Positions 1-8,257 of a stretch of 43,355 bases of DNA are shown here, in pieces. This DNA is from Hyphomicrobiales bacterium. GTDB lineage: Bacteria; Pseudomonadota; Alphaproteobacteria; Rhizobiales; Beijerinckiaceae. Position numbers and translations under genes: made by a program. Each line of letters opens with the position of its first letter. Position 1 is the stretch's first letter. The notes beneath the pieces are model-generated. The model did not search any database, was not told the origin of the DNA, and worked only from the letters and a program-made list of their open reading frames with translations. The stretch spans positions 1 through 43,355 of the forward strand of contig CANFLM010000014.1 of assembly GCA_947447895.1 (NCBI GenBank), in the 5' to 3' direction.

Positions 1-18
1 AACCAGGTGGCTTGCCGG

Positions 19-531
19 TTAACCTCGTTTCGGCTCGGGGCGATAGGTTCCTCCGGGCCCCTGCCCTTGACGATAGACCATCAAAGTACGCTTGAAACTG
101 ACAACAATCGTGCCGTCCTGATTGTATCCGATGGTTTTGATGGTCACGATGCCCAATTCCGGCCGCGAGCCGGAGGGGCGCAATTCCAGCACCTCGCTTT
201 CGGCATAGATCGTGTCGCCCTCATAGACCGGATTGGGCAGACGCACCTCGTCCCAGCCCAGATTGGCAAAGACATTCTGCGACACATCGGTCACTGATTG
301 GCCTGTGACCAGCGACAGCGTGAAGCACGAATTGACCAGCGGCTTGCCGAAAGCCGTATGGGCCGCATAATTGGCATCGTAATGGGGATGCGCGGTGTTG
401 AGTGTCAGCATGGTGAACCATGAATTGTCGGTCGCGGTAATGGTGCGGCCAAGCGGATGCTTATAGACATCGCCGACCGTAAAATCCTCGAAAAACCGCC
501 CGTTCCAGCCTGCTTTGAGTGCCATTGTCAT
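19..531 (-). CDS. MaoC-family enoyl-CoA hydratase/dehydratase
   Basis: A hot-dog-fold hydratase of 170 aa, the usual size for a single-domain MaoC protein. Residues 12-30 (RFFEDFTVGD and following) and the segment LNTAHPHYD at 44-52 match the MaoC dehydratase pattern, with His50 as the likely catalytic His; the paired acidic residue is Asn45 here or lies elsewhere. FGKPLVNS (61-68) and YEGDTIYAESEV (103-114) are also family hallmarks. The closest relatives I recall are mesaconyl/itaconyl-CoA hydratase-like proteins found beside family III CoA-transferases. Last gene of the catabolic operon; its ATG overlaps the SDR stop (ATGA), so translation is probably coupled. Expected role: water addition to or removal from a branched or dicarboxylic enoyl-CoA. 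Family certain, substrate inferred. Confidence 0.9.
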   Translation of the reverse strand: MTMALKAGWNGRFFEDFTVGDVYKHPLGRTITATDNSWFTMLTLNTAHPHYDANYAAHTAFGKPLVNSCFTLSLVTGQSVTDVSQNVFANLGWDEVRLPNPVYEGDTIYAESEVLELRPSGSRPELGIVTIKTIGYNQDGTIVVSFKRTLMVYRQGQGPGGTYRPEPKRG

Positions 532-1295
532 CCCCTGAACGAAAGTCCGCCATCCACATCGATCACCGTGCCGCTGACATAGCCGCAGGCCGGCGAGGCC
601 AGAAAGGCGGCCATATTGGCAATTTCCTCCGGCTCGATCATCCGCCCCAGCGGTCGGTCGGCAGGCACTTCCTCCCAGCGGCTTTCATCTCCGAACAATT
701 CCTTGGCCTTGGCTTTGGACAGTGTAATCATACGGTCGGTTTTGGTGGGAGACGGGTTGATGCCGAACACCCGCACGCCCCAATCGACCGATTTTCCACC
801 CACCGCTGAGGTAAAGGCCATCAAAGCGGCATTGCCGGTCGCCCCGCAGATATAGTCATAGCGCGGATTGCGCCCTGCCGACCCGATAATGTTGCAGATG
901 ATCCCGCTTTGACGGGCTTTCATATCAGCCAGATAGAGCTGGGTCAGATGGATATAGCCCATCACTTTCAAGGCCCAGGCCTGTTCCCAACGCGCCATCG
1001 ACAGATCGAGTAGGCCGCCACCGGGGATCGCACCGGCATTGTTGACCAGAATATCGACATCCCTCACCAGATGGAACACGCGCTCGCGCTCCTGATCCTG
1101 CGACAGATCGGCTGGCACGACGGTCACTGTGTCAGGGGCTGCAAGGCTGGCTCTGGCCTGTTCGAGCCGCTCGGCATCACGCGCCACAAGCGTGACCCTA
1201 CAGCCCGCATCGAGGAACACACGCGCGCACGCCAAGCCGATCCCTTTCGAGCCTCCGGTGATCAGCACATGACGATTGGAGAGATGGAGATCCAT
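528..1295 (-). CDS. SDR-family oxidoreductase with atypical active site
   Basis: Short-chain dehydrogenase of 255 aa with a Rossmann fold. The NAD(P)-binding TGGSKGIG motif is at 13-20, NNAG at 85-88, and the C-terminal GTVIDVDGG near 240-250 is typical. The candidate catalytic Ser is 139. The YxxxK motif is not canonical: Tyr148 is followed by ICGA, so the position of the Lys is Ala152, with a GN insertion before AALMAF. I recall a subgroup of SDRs with this YICG-GNAAL arrangement, so it is probably a family trait rather than damage. It sits between the deacetylase-fold hydrolase and the MaoC gene, where oxidation of a hydroxyacyl intermediate would be expected. ATG start preceded by AAGGAT. 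Confidence 0.9.
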   Translation of the reverse strand: MDLHLSNRHVLITGGSKGIGLACARVFLDAGCRVTLVARDAERLEQARASLAAPDTVTVVPADLSQDQERERVFHLVRDVDILVNNAGAIPGGGLLDLSMARWEQAWALKVMGYIHLTQLYLADMKARQSGIICNIIGSAGRNPRYDYICGATGNAALMAFTSAVGGKSVDWGVRVFGINPSPTKTDRMITLSKAKAKELFGDESRWEEVPADRPLGRMIEPEEIANMAAFLASPACGYVSGTVIDVDGGLSFRG

Positions 1296-1305
1296 GATCT
1301 AATCC

Positions 1306-2181
1306 TTAGGAAGCAGGACAGGCTTGCGCATACCATTCGCAAATGCCCTCGCCGGTTGTGAAAATCGTGTTTTTGCTGGCCATCAGCAGATCAAGCATCC
1401 CGGCCAGTTCATGGATGCGATGCGGCACCGCGATCAGATGCGGGTGCAGGCCGATGGCCAGCACGCGCACGGTATCCCGGCTTTCGTGTTCGAATTGCTC
1501 CAGCGTGAAGGCCAGACGCCTGAGCATTTCACCCGTGGCGTGGCGTTCGATGGCATAGACGATAGAATCGTTGATTTCGAGATTGTAGGGCATGGCCATC
1601 AGCGGACCGGCACTGGTGGTCATCCAATTCGGCACGTCATCGACCACCCAATCGCAGACATAATCGAGACCCGCCGCCTTCAGCACATCGGGCGTATCGA
1701 CGGTTTCACGCAAACCGGGAGACAGCCAGCCGCGCGGCCGCTTGCCGGTAAACCCCTCGATCTTGTCGAGGCAGGCGCTCACCAGAGCCGCCTCGCCGCC
1801 TTCGACATGGTTGGTGGCTTTCTGGTGCATGCCGTGGCCGATAAATTCCCACCCCGCATCGCGCATCGCCTTGGCGGCCTGCGGATAGGCATCGATCACT
1901 CCCGCGTTGAAACTGGTGGAGGCAGGCAGACCGCGCGAGGTGATCAGATCCAGCAGGCGGGGCATACCGGCGCGCATACCGTAGTCGGCCCACGAGAAAT
2001 TGGGGACATCGGGAACGGTTTCTCGCCCGTGCGGCGGGGTGATGATGGTGCGCGGCATGGCATGGTCGAATTGCCAGTGTTCAACATTGACCACCAGATG
2101 CACCAGTATGCGCTTGCCCTGCATCGGCGGCAGCCTGGGATGTTCGGAGGACATCACATAGGGAATACGGGGATTGGCCAC
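1306..2181 (-). CDS. PuuE/imidase-like polysaccharide-deacetylase-fold hydrolase
   Basis: About 291 aa of the CE4-like (beta/alpha) barrel group that contains allantoinase PuuE and cyclic imide hydrolase rather than true polysaccharide deacetylases. Supporting segments are VVNVEHW near 30-37, the NFSWADYGMRAGM stretch near 60-75 (compare the 'YGSRxG' region of PuuE), EFIGHGMHQK near 110-120 with metal-ligand-type His residues, RPRGWLSPG near 145-155 and GLHPHL near 245. Start: a GTG at 2181 lies eight bases after AAAGGAG; a TTG one codon earlier or an ATG at 2154 is possible, but the latter would drop conserved-looking N-terminal sequence. Next to an amidase and an ABC importer this suggests hydrolysis of a C-N bond in a ring (imide or ureide). 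Family solid, substrate inferred. Confidence 0.85.
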   Translation of the reverse strand: MANPRIPYVMSSEHPRLPPMQGKRILVHLVVNVEHWQFDHAMPRTIITPPHGRETVPDVPNFSWADYGMRAGMPRLLDLITSRGLPASTSFNAGVIDAYPQAAKAMRDAGWEFIGHGMHQKATNHVEGGEAALVSACLDKIEGFTGKRPRGWLSPGLRETVDTPDVLKAAGLDYVCDWVVDDVPNWMTTSAGPLMAMPYNLEINDSIVYAIERHATGEMLRRLAFTLEQFEHESRDTVRVLAIGLHPHLIAVPHRIHELAGMLDLLMASKNTIFTTGEGICEWYAQACPAS

Positions 2182-2209
2182 CAATCACACTCCTTTATCA
2201 ATACGGAAT

Positions 2210-2974
2210 TCAATGTTGATCATGGGCACCGCGCATTTCGGCCATGATCTGGGCCTTGAAGTGGGTAAACTCGCTGTTGGTCAGATCATCGATCGAACGC
2301 GGACGGCGCAAATCAATCGGAATTTCCTTGGTGATGCGGCCCGGCCGGGCGGTCATCACGCAGACACGGTCGGCCAGCAAAATCGCCTCGTCAATATCAT
2401 GGGTCACAAACAGCACGGTGGTTTTCAGCCTTTGCCAGACTTCGAGCAGCAATTGCTGCATCGAGAGGCGGGTCTGGGCATCGAGCGCCCCGAACGGCTC
2501 GTCCATCAGCAAGGCTTTGGGCTGCATCACCAGAGCGCGGGCAATACCGACGCGCTGGCGCATCCCGCCCGACAACTGCACCGGCAACGCCTTGTGGAAG
2601 GCCTCCAGCCCGACAATTTTGAGGATTTCGTGGGCGCGTGGCTCGTATTCATTGCGCATCAGCCCCTGCACTTTGGGGCCGAACACCACATTGTCCCACA
2701 CTGTCAGCCAAGGCAGCAGCGAGGCTTCCTGAAACACCACACCGCGATCGGGACCGGGACGGGAGACGGCCTGACCGTCAAACAGCATCGTGCCCTCGGA
2801 GAGTTTTTCGAAACCGGCCACCAGATTGAGCAATGTCGATTTGCCGCAGCCCGAGGGCCCGAGCAAAGCGACAAATTCGCCCTCGGCCACATTGAAATCG
2901 ACATGGTCGAGTGCCCGCACCCCCTGTGCGCCGCCATAGACTTTCGAGACTTTGGAAAAGCTGATCATCGTCAT
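2210..2974 (-). CDS. ABC transporter ATP-binding protein, NitT/TauT (SsuB/TauB) type
   Basis: Cytoplasmic ATPase of a nitrate/sulfonate/taurine-class importer. Walker A GPSGCGKST, signature LSGGMRQRVGIARAL, Walker B LLMDEPFGALD and the switch His in FVTHDIDEA are all intact, and the length (254 aa from this start) is standard. Start choice: the frame is open up to a GTG at 2986 that overlaps the permease stop as GTGA, but the ATG at 2974 has a CAGGG upstream and gives an N-terminus like other SsuB/TauB proteins; ATG 2968 is also possible. Together with the downstream-encoded hydrolases, it implies that the operon imports its own substrate at the expense of ATP. Confidence 0.92.
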   Translation of the reverse strand: MTMISFSKVSKVYGGAQGVRALDHVDFNVAEGEFVALLGPSGCGKSTLLNLVAGFEKLSEGTMLFDGQAVSRPGPDRGVVFQEASLLPWLTVWDNVVFGPKVQGLMRNEYEPRAHEILKIVGLEAFHKALPVQLSGGMRQRVGIARALVMQPKALLMDEPFGALDAQTRLSMQQLLLEVWQRLKTTVLFVTHDIDEAILLADRVCVMTARPGRITKEIPIDLRRPRSIDDLTNSEFTHFKAQIMAEMRGAHDQH

Positions 2975-2982
2975 GGCCCTGC

Positions 2983-3831
2983 TCACGCGTCAAAGGATTG
3001 CAGGCGACGCCAGCGCAGCGCCCAGATTTCGATGGAAACAATCAGCAGATCGGACATGAACCCCATCAGGCCGATCGACACCATGTCGGCAATCACAATA
3101 TCCATCCGCCCGACATAATAGGCATCCCACAGGACGTAGCCGAGCCCCGACTTCACGGCCACCATCTCCGAGACAATCACCGCCGTCCAGGCGATGCCCA
3201 AACCGATCCGGAGGCCCGTGAAAATCGACGGCAAAGCCGCAGGCAGAACGACACGGGTCAGGACATCGCGCTGCCCCGCCCCCATCATCAGCGCGGCGCG
3301 GATCCAGTTTTTGTCGACATCGCGTGTGCCCTGGGTCGTGTTGATGACAATCGGGTAAAACGCCCCGATGGTGATCAGAAACACGGCACCGAAATCGCGG
3401 ATCCCGAAAATCGCGATGGAAATCGGCAACCAGGCGGTGATCGGCACTGGCCGCAGCCACTGGATGGTCGGATCGATCATCGCCGAAGCCAGCTTGGACC
3501 AGCCGATGATCATGCCGATCGGCACGCCCACCGCAATGGCAATGGCAAACCCGTAAACCACCCGTCCGGCCGAGAACCACAGGCTTTGCGTCCATGTACC
3601 GATATAGGGGTTGAGACCGAAGGTGGAGGTGCCGAACGCCCATTTCATCCATGCGGCCCAGACACGGTCCGGCGTCGGCAAGGCTCCGCCGGCAATCGCA
3701 CCGTCGGTGCCCGCCAATTGCCACAGCCAGACCAGCGTGACGGGCAAAAGCAGTGCCAACACGGTTTTGCGCAGTCGTTCCCAGAGCTGGACCGGAACCA
3801 GTGTCCCCGCTTTGCTTTCGGCTTTCGACAT
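2983..3831 (-). CDS. ABC transporter permease, NitT/TauT (SsuC/TauC) type
   Basis: Inner-membrane permease of the BPD_transp_1 family, about 282 aa with six hydrophobic helices. The EAA-type cytoplasmic loop is visible as AALMMGAGQRDVLTRVVLPAALPSIFTGL-like sequence (split here: AALMMGAGQRD, then VLPAALPSIFTG), followed by GLGIAWTAVIVSEM, diagnostic of the sulfonate/taurine/nitrate subclass. The start is one of two adjacent ATGs at 3834 and 3831; a G-run (CGGGGGG) directly upstream favours 3831. The gene is separated from the binding-protein gene by two hairpins, one terminator-like, which should lower its expression relative to the binding protein. Confidence 0.9.
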   Translation of the reverse strand: MSKAESKAGTLVPVQLWERLRKTVLALLLPVTLVWLWQLAGTDGAIAGGALPTPDRVWAAWMKWAFGTSTFGLNPYIGTWTQSLWFSAGRVVYGFAIAIAVGVPIGMIIGWSKLASAMIDPTIQWLRPVPITAWLPISIAIFGIRDFGAVFLITIGAFYPIVINTTQGTRDVDKNWIRAALMMGAGQRDVLTRVVLPAALPSIFTGLRIGLGIAWTAVIVSEMVAVKSGLGYVLWDAYYVGRMDIVIADMVSIGLMGFMSDLLIVSIEIWALRWRRLQSFDA

Positions 3832-3842
3832 CATCCCCCCCG

Positions 3843-3864
3843 AAAAAGGCCCGATCAATCGGGC
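3843..3864 (-). terminator. intercistronic terminator-like hairpin between binding protein and permease
   Basis: Read on the minus strand, a perfect 7-bp stem GCCCGAT/ATCGGGC with a 2-nt loop is followed by C and a run of five Ts. It lies 44 nt after the binding-protein stop and just before the permease start. Such partial terminators often keep binding protein in excess over membrane components. Confidence 0.6.
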
Positions 3865-3870
3865 AAGTCA

Positions 3871-3898
3871 CTGGCGGACGGGATCGTCCATCCGCCAG
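3871..3898 (-). other. second intercistronic hairpin after the binding-protein gene
   Basis: Inverted repeat with perfect 8-bp arms (CTGGCGGA/TCCGCCAG) around a 12-nt centre that itself contains GGAC/GTCC. It lies between the binding-protein stop and the terminator-like hairpin, and has no T-run of its own. It may protect the 3' end of the upstream message from exonucleases; that role is inferred. Confidence 0.5.
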
Positions 3899-3908
3899 AT
3901 CGTGGTGC

Positions 3909-4901
3909 TTATTTCTTCATCGCGGCTTCAAGGAAGCTGGCATCCCAGTATTTCTCGATGTCACCGGACACATCTTTCGGGATCACGCCCAATTCGTTGA
4001 ATGCCTTGGCCTGGCGCTTGATCTGGTCGGGGGTAATGACCGGACCGAGTTTGATCACCTTGGCGATTTCAGCCGAAACGTCGGCCTCGAGCCCGGTCAA
4101 CTGGGCAATGGCGTTGCCGAATTTGGCCGGTGATGCCTCGAGTTCCTTCATCTTGGCGACATAGGCATTGACGACCCGCTCGACAGCCGCGCGCTTGGTT
4201 GTAGCAACCTCCTTGCTGGCTGCCAGCATGCCCAATTCGGCGCCGACCGATTTGGAGATCGAATAGTCGAGGTTTTTGGCGAAATAGCCATAGCCCTTCA
4301 TGACCGGTATCGATTCAAACGGTTCCCAAGTCACGATGGCATCGACTTCGCCCTTTTCCAAAGCGGCATCGAAATTGGCCCCGCCACCCTGGATATTGAC
4401 GGAGTTGAAGGAATTATAGGGAATGCCCTTCTCGGTCAGCGTGGCAGCAAACTGGAACCAGACGGCCGATCCGGGAGCAATGGCGATCTTTTTGCCTTTG
4501 ATGTCATCCCATGAATCGAATTTCAGCCCCTTTTTGGCAATCACATATTTGGGGGACGAACCGACACCCATAATCCCCACCAGATTGGTCGAACCATTGG
4601 CCAGGGCAATCGCCAGATCGGCCGGCCCGATGGAGGCAACATCCAGCGATCCGGCCAGCAAGGCGGTGCGAGCGTCGGCATAGCGGGCGAATTCGACCAG
4701 CTTGATCTCGACACCCTGCTTTTTCAGATCATCGGCAATCAGGATCATCGGTGCGAGATGCCCGACCTTCTGATAGCCCACGGTCAGACTGACGGGTGGG
4801 TTCAGGGCTGCCGTTTGTGCAAATGCCACGGCAGGAAGTGCGCTGGCCATCGAGAGGGCCAGAGTAGCCTTGAGAATGCTTCGACGCTTCATCTTGATCA
4901 T
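3909..4901 (-). CDS. ABC transporter substrate-binding protein (NrtA/SsuA/TauA-like)
   Basis: Periplasmic binding protein of 330 aa. A signal peptide is clear: basic MKRRS, a hydrophobic stretch to about residue 27, and a cleavage site after AFA. The mature part shows family features: VGYQKVGHLAPM near 40-52, ADARTALLAGSLDVASIGPAD near 75-95, and IVTWEPFESIP near 190-200, as in aliphatic sulfonate/taurine/nitrate binding proteins. ATG start preceded by AAAGGATAGG; a second ATG three codons in gives the same signal. It captures the operon's substrate; the ligand cannot be read from sequence. First transporter gene, 30 bp after the crotonase gene. Confidence 0.92.
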   Translation of the reverse strand: MIKMKRRSILKATLALSMASALPAVAFAQTAALNPPVSLTVGYQKVGHLAPMILIADDLKKQGVEIKLVEFARYADARTALLAGSLDVASIGPADLAIALANGSTNLVGIMGVGSSPKYVIAKKGLKFDSWDDIKGKKIAIAPGSAVWFQFAATLTEKGIPYNSFNSVNIQGGGANFDAALEKGEVDAIVTWEPFESIPVMKGYGYFAKNLDYSISKSVGAELGMLAASKEVATTKRAAVERVVNAYVAKMKELEASPAKFGNAIAQLTGLEADVSAEIAKVIKLGPVITPDQIKRQAKAFNELGVIPKDVSGDIEKYWDASFLEAAMKK

Positions 4902-4931
4902 CCTATCCTTTGTTGCCCCAGTGTGATCCGA

Positions 4932-5750
4932 CTATTTCCCTTTGAACACCGGATCCCGTTTGTCCCGGAAGGCCGCCTGGCCCTCCAGATAATCCGCACT
5001 GGCAAAGGCTTGGCTGACCAAGGCATCGACAGCACTGATGTCGCGTGCGGTTTCATCCCGCGTGAGTTCGATCAAAGCCCGTTTCGTGGCTTTCAGCGTG
5101 AGGGGGGCATTGGCGGCAATGCGCGCCAGATAGGCGGCAGCCTCCTGCTCGAAAGCCTCGCGGGTGAACAGGGCGTTGACGATGCCCATGCTTTTGGCCT
5201 CGTCCGCACCAATGATGCGCGCGCTCAACAGCAGATCCGCCACCGGTCCCATCCCCAGCTTGCGCACCAGCAATTCTGTGCCCTTGAAGCCATAGCCGAG
5301 CCCGAGACGGGCAGCGGGGATCCGGAAGCGCGCATCATCGCGCGCAATCCGCAAATCGCAACACAAGGCCAAGCCGAAACCACCGCCGAAGCAAATGCCG
5401 CGGATCACCGCGATGGTCGGTTTCGACACCTCCGCCAAGGCCCGGTTCCCGGCTTCGACCGCCCTGTCATAACGGGCCACCGCATCGGCACTCGAGCGGT
5501 TGTCGCCGAATTGCGAAATATCCGCGCCCGCACAAAAGGCCCGCTCGCCCTCGCCTTCCAGCGAAATGCACACGACGGCAGGGTCCTGTTCGGCCCGCGC
5601 CAGCAAATCCGGCAGGCTTTCCCACATCTCCAGAGCCATCGCATTCATCCGCTGCGGCTGGTCGATGATCAGGCGCGCCACCGCGCCCTCGACCTCGTAA
5701 CGGATGCGACGGGCTGGCGGCTGGGACGGAACAGAGTGGGGATTGCTCAT
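4932..5750 (-). CDS. crotonase-fold (enoyl-CoA hydratase/isomerase family) protein lacking both catalytic Glu
   Basis: 272 aa with the crotonase fold: NAMALEMWESL near 36-46, the oxyanion-hole segment FCAGADISQF at 72-81 and the second oxyanion segment GICFGGGFGLA at 118-128. The two hydratase glutamates are absent: the position of the first (GGG-x-E-LA) is Gly126 and that of the second (P-E-x-x-LG) is Ala146. The CoA-binding frame is therefore intact but canonical syn-hydration is unlikely. Other crotonase chemistries (isomerase, decarboxylase, C-C hydrolase, thioesterase-like) are possible. It lies 15 bp after the CoA-transferase gene in the operon, so an acyl-CoA substrate is likely. The MaoC protein at the operon end may supply the hydratase step. 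Confidence 0.9.
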   Translation of the reverse strand: MSNPHSVPSQPPARRIRYEVEGAVARLIIDQPQRMNAMALEMWESLPDLLARAEQDPAVVCISLEGEGERAFCAGADISQFGDNRSSADAVARYDRAVEAGNRALAEVSKPTIAVIRGICFGGGFGLALCCDLRIARDDARFRIPAARLGLGYGFKGTELLVRKLGMGPVADLLLSARIIGADEAKSMGIVNALFTREAFEQEAAAYLARIAANAPLTLKATKRALIELTRDETARDISAVDALVSQAFASADYLEGQAAFRDKRDPVFKGK

Positions 5751-5765
5751 CCTCGGTCCTCGGGT

Positions 5766-6959
5766 TCACACCACTTGCGACTGGCGCAAGCGGGAAATGC
5801 TGTGGTCATCATAGCCGGCCTCGCGCAGCACATCATCGGTTTGTGCGCCCTTGGCAGGCAAAGGATACATCATCGCCGCAGGAGTGCGAGACAGAACCAG
5901 CGGTTGCGCCACCAACTCGATCTCGCCGAGATCGGGATGGGTCACGGCCTCGGCCATTTTCAGATGCCGGACCTGCGGATCGGCAAAGACCTCGTCCATC
6001 TTGTAGATCGGCCCGCATGGCACGCCATGACGCTCCAGCAGTGCAAGCCAGTGGGCCGAGGTCTCGAGAGCAAACATGTCTGCAAGGATCGGCATCAACT
6101 GACTGCGATGCTTGAAGCGTTCGGTCTGGGTCAGATAATCGGGATCGGCGGCCAGATCGGGCCGCTCCATCGCAGCGCACAAAGCCTGCCACTGGCCGTC
6201 TCCGCCCACGCCGATATTGATATAGCCGTCCACTGTCGCCAGCACCCCCATCGGGGTGGAATAAGGATGGTCATTGCCCGCTTGCGGTGGCACGGCATGA
6301 TCGACCAACCAGCGCGCGGCCTGAAAATCGCACACGGCAATCTGGGCCTGCAACAGCGAGGTGTGCACCCATTGGCCGAGGCCGGATTTTTCACGCTCGG
6401 CCAGGGCGACCAGAATACCGGTGGCCGCATAAAGGCCCGCCGAGGTATCGGCCACGGCAATGCCTGCGCGCACCGGCCCCTGTTCGGGCAGGCCCGTCAC
6501 CCACATCAGGCCGCCCATGCCCTGGGCAATCTGGTCAAATCCGGCGCGGTTGCGATAGGGCCCGTCCTGCCCGAAACCGGAAATCGAGCACAGGATTATG
6601 CGCGGATTCACGGCCTTGAGGGATTCGTAGTCGATCCCCATCCGGTCCTTGACATCGGGGCGGTAGTTTTCGACCACCACATCGGCCTTGCGCACCAGAT
6701 CCATAAAAACCGCCAAGCCTTCCGGCTTTTTCAGGTTCAAGGTCACCGAACGCTTGTTGCGATGCAGGTTCTGCATGTCATAGCCAAGACGCGGACCGGA
6801 CATGCCCTCATTCGGATCGACCCCGTCCGGTGCTTCGATCTTGATCACATCAGCCCCGAAATCGGCCAGTATCCGGCAGCAGGTCGGGCCCGCCCTGACG
6901 CGTGTCAGATCGAGCACGCGCAAATGGTCCAAAGCGGTCGGTTTTGTCGGACTGTTCAT
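5766..6959 (-). CDS. family III CoA-transferase (CaiB/BaiF)
   Basis: 397 aa, the standard length for this family. Landmarks: LDLTRVRAGPTCCRILADFGADVIKIE split over 16-42, NKRSVTLNLK near 68-77, VVVENYRPDV near 94-103, GFGQDGPY near 128-135, and the catalytic Asp171 in VADTSAG, where the acyl-aspartyl anhydride forms. These enzymes move CoA from a donor such as succinyl-CoA to a carboxylic acid, often a dicarboxylate. Its start overlaps the amidase stop by 4 nt, which ties CoA activation directly to the acid the amidase would release. Acceptor acid unknown. Confidence 0.95.
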   Translation of the reverse strand: MNSPTKPTALDHLRVLDLTRVRAGPTCCRILADFGADVIKIEAPDGVDPNEGMSGPRLGYDMQNLHRNKRSVTLNLKKPEGLAVFMDLVRKADVVVENYRPDVKDRMGIDYESLKAVNPRIILCSISGFGQDGPYRNRAGFDQIAQGMGGLMWVTGLPEQGPVRAGIAVADTSAGLYAATGILVALAEREKSGLGQWVHTSLLQAQIAVCDFQAARWLVDHAVPPQAGNDHPYSTPMGVLATVDGYINIGVGGDGQWQALCAAMERPDLAADPDYLTQTERFKHRSQLMPILADMFALETSAHWLALLERHGVPCGPIYKMDEVFADPQVRHLKMAEAVTHPDLGEIELVAQPLVLSRTPAAMMYPLPAKGAQTDDVLREAGYDDHSISRLRQSQVV

Positions 6960-8254
6960 GATGCAATCTTACCCGCATGCTTGGAAGACGTGGAAACCGG
7001 CCGATCAAGATCACCGCGCAGAGCCTGCAGCCGTTTGGCCAGTGACAACAGCGCGCGGTCGGAGCCTTTCGGACCGACCAGCTGCATCGCCATCGGCCAT
7101 CCGCGCGCATCAAGCCCCATCGGCACAGCCACGGCGGGCCAGCCGAGCCCGTTCACAAAGCGGGTGAATTCCGACAGCGCATAAAGGTGGCGCGGGGCAA
7201 AATCGGGATGGCCCTGCGTGCAGGAACTCACCGTCGGCGTTGTGACGGGCATGACGGGGAGCAACAAACAATCATGGCCCGCAAACAATGTCCCGGACCA
7301 TTCTTCCTGCAAGCCGCCAAGCACTTCACGGGCCTGCGCCAGATCGGCATCCGACACCGAGGCGCCTTTCTGCAGGCGTTTGGCGAGGTCGGGTGGCAAA
7401 ATATCCTGATCAAACAGCGGAGCAAACGAGCGGCAGGCCTCGCCCTGCAACAGCTGGAACACCGGCCCATCGGCCAGGGCAAGCAACGGCCTGACCGCCA
7501 CATTGTCCGTGTCGATCGACAGCAGCTGAACCAACCGGAGGGTGCGCTCGAACATCGCGGCAATTTCGGGCTCGCAACCGTCGATCAGATCGAGAGCGAC
7601 GGCCACGCGTTTGACCTCCTGCCCCTCGGGAGCAAACAGGCCTGCAACCCGCTCCAGCAACCCGACATCGCGCGCCATGAAGCCCAGACAATCGAGCGAA
7701 GGCGCCAGAGGCATCACGCCGGCGAGCGACAAAAGGCCGAATGTCGGCTTCCATGACGCCACACCGCTGCATTGGGCGGGTATCCGCAACGAGCCAGCGG
7801 TATCAGACCCCACAGCGAGATCGACCAGCCCCGCCGCCACCGCAACGGCCGAACCCGAACTCGAACCGCCGCAAACCGCATCCCGATGCCATGGATTGAG
7901 CGGCCTTGTGCCGTCGTGATTGATGCCGGACGGCTCATAGGCCAGTGCCGTCAGCGTGGTATAACCGGCCAGCGAGGCACCGGCTTCAACCAGCCGCGCC
8001 ACCACCGGCGAGGACGGGCCGAGGTCATGGAAAGGGATGGACGACAATCCGCAACAGGGCACCCGGTCGCCGAAGACCAGCAGATCCTTGACGGCCAGCG
8101 ACACGCCACCCAAAACACCTTGCGGGGCAAGTGAGCCGGTCCCGTCTGGCATCAGGGCAACAAAGGCCCCATAGGGATCAAGCGCATCGACGCCCGGTAA
8201 CAGGGAGGGATGTGGCAGGGTCGGTCTGGTCGATCCGCTGGCTGCCATGATCAT
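6956..8254 (-). CDS. amidase (amidase-signature family)
   Basis: 432 aa amidase-signature hydrolase with the complete Ser-cisSer-Lys triad: Lys56 in SLAVKDL, the GGSSSGSA segment at 129-136 (cis-Ser 131 or 132) and the nucleophile Ser155 in GSDTAGSLRIP. The C-terminal NGLGWPAVAVPMG is also typical (compare AtzF, 6-aminohexanoate-type and half-amide hydrolases). It cleaves a linear amide to acid plus ammonia. No signal peptide, so cytoplasmic. The gene lies 3 bp after the acyl-CoA dehydrogenase and overlaps the CoA-transferase by 4 nt. In an imide pathway it would be the half-amidase. Confidence 0.95.
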   Translation of the reverse strand: MIMAASGSTRPTLPHPSLLPGVDALDPYGAFVALMPDGTGSLAPQGVLGGVSLAVKDLLVFGDRVPCCGLSSIPFHDLGPSSPVVARLVEAGASLAGYTTLTALAYEPSGINHDGTRPLNPWHRDAVCGGSSSGSAVAVAAGLVDLAVGSDTAGSLRIPAQCSGVASWKPTFGLLSLAGVMPLAPSLDCLGFMARDVGLLERVAGLFAPEGQEVKRVAVALDLIDGCEPEIAAMFERTLRLVQLLSIDTDNVAVRPLLALADGPVFQLLQGEACRSFAPLFDQDILPPDLAKRLQKGASVSDADLAQAREVLGGLQEEWSGTLFAGHDCLLLPVMPVTTPTVSSCTQGHPDFAPRHLYALSEFTRFVNGLGWPAVAVPMGLDARGWPMAMQLVGPKGSDRALLSLAKRLQALRGDLDRPVSTSSKHAGKIAS

Positions 8255-8257
8255 GCC

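Noticed and set aside
4758-7184. 808-aa open frame on the plus strand
   Set aside because: It is antisense to the crotonase and CoA-transferase genes, its translation is His/Gln/Arg-rich low-complexity and resembles no protein, as for other long antisense frames here (12034-13962, 17954-19363, 19433-21124, 28338-30263). This is a product of high G+C codon bias.
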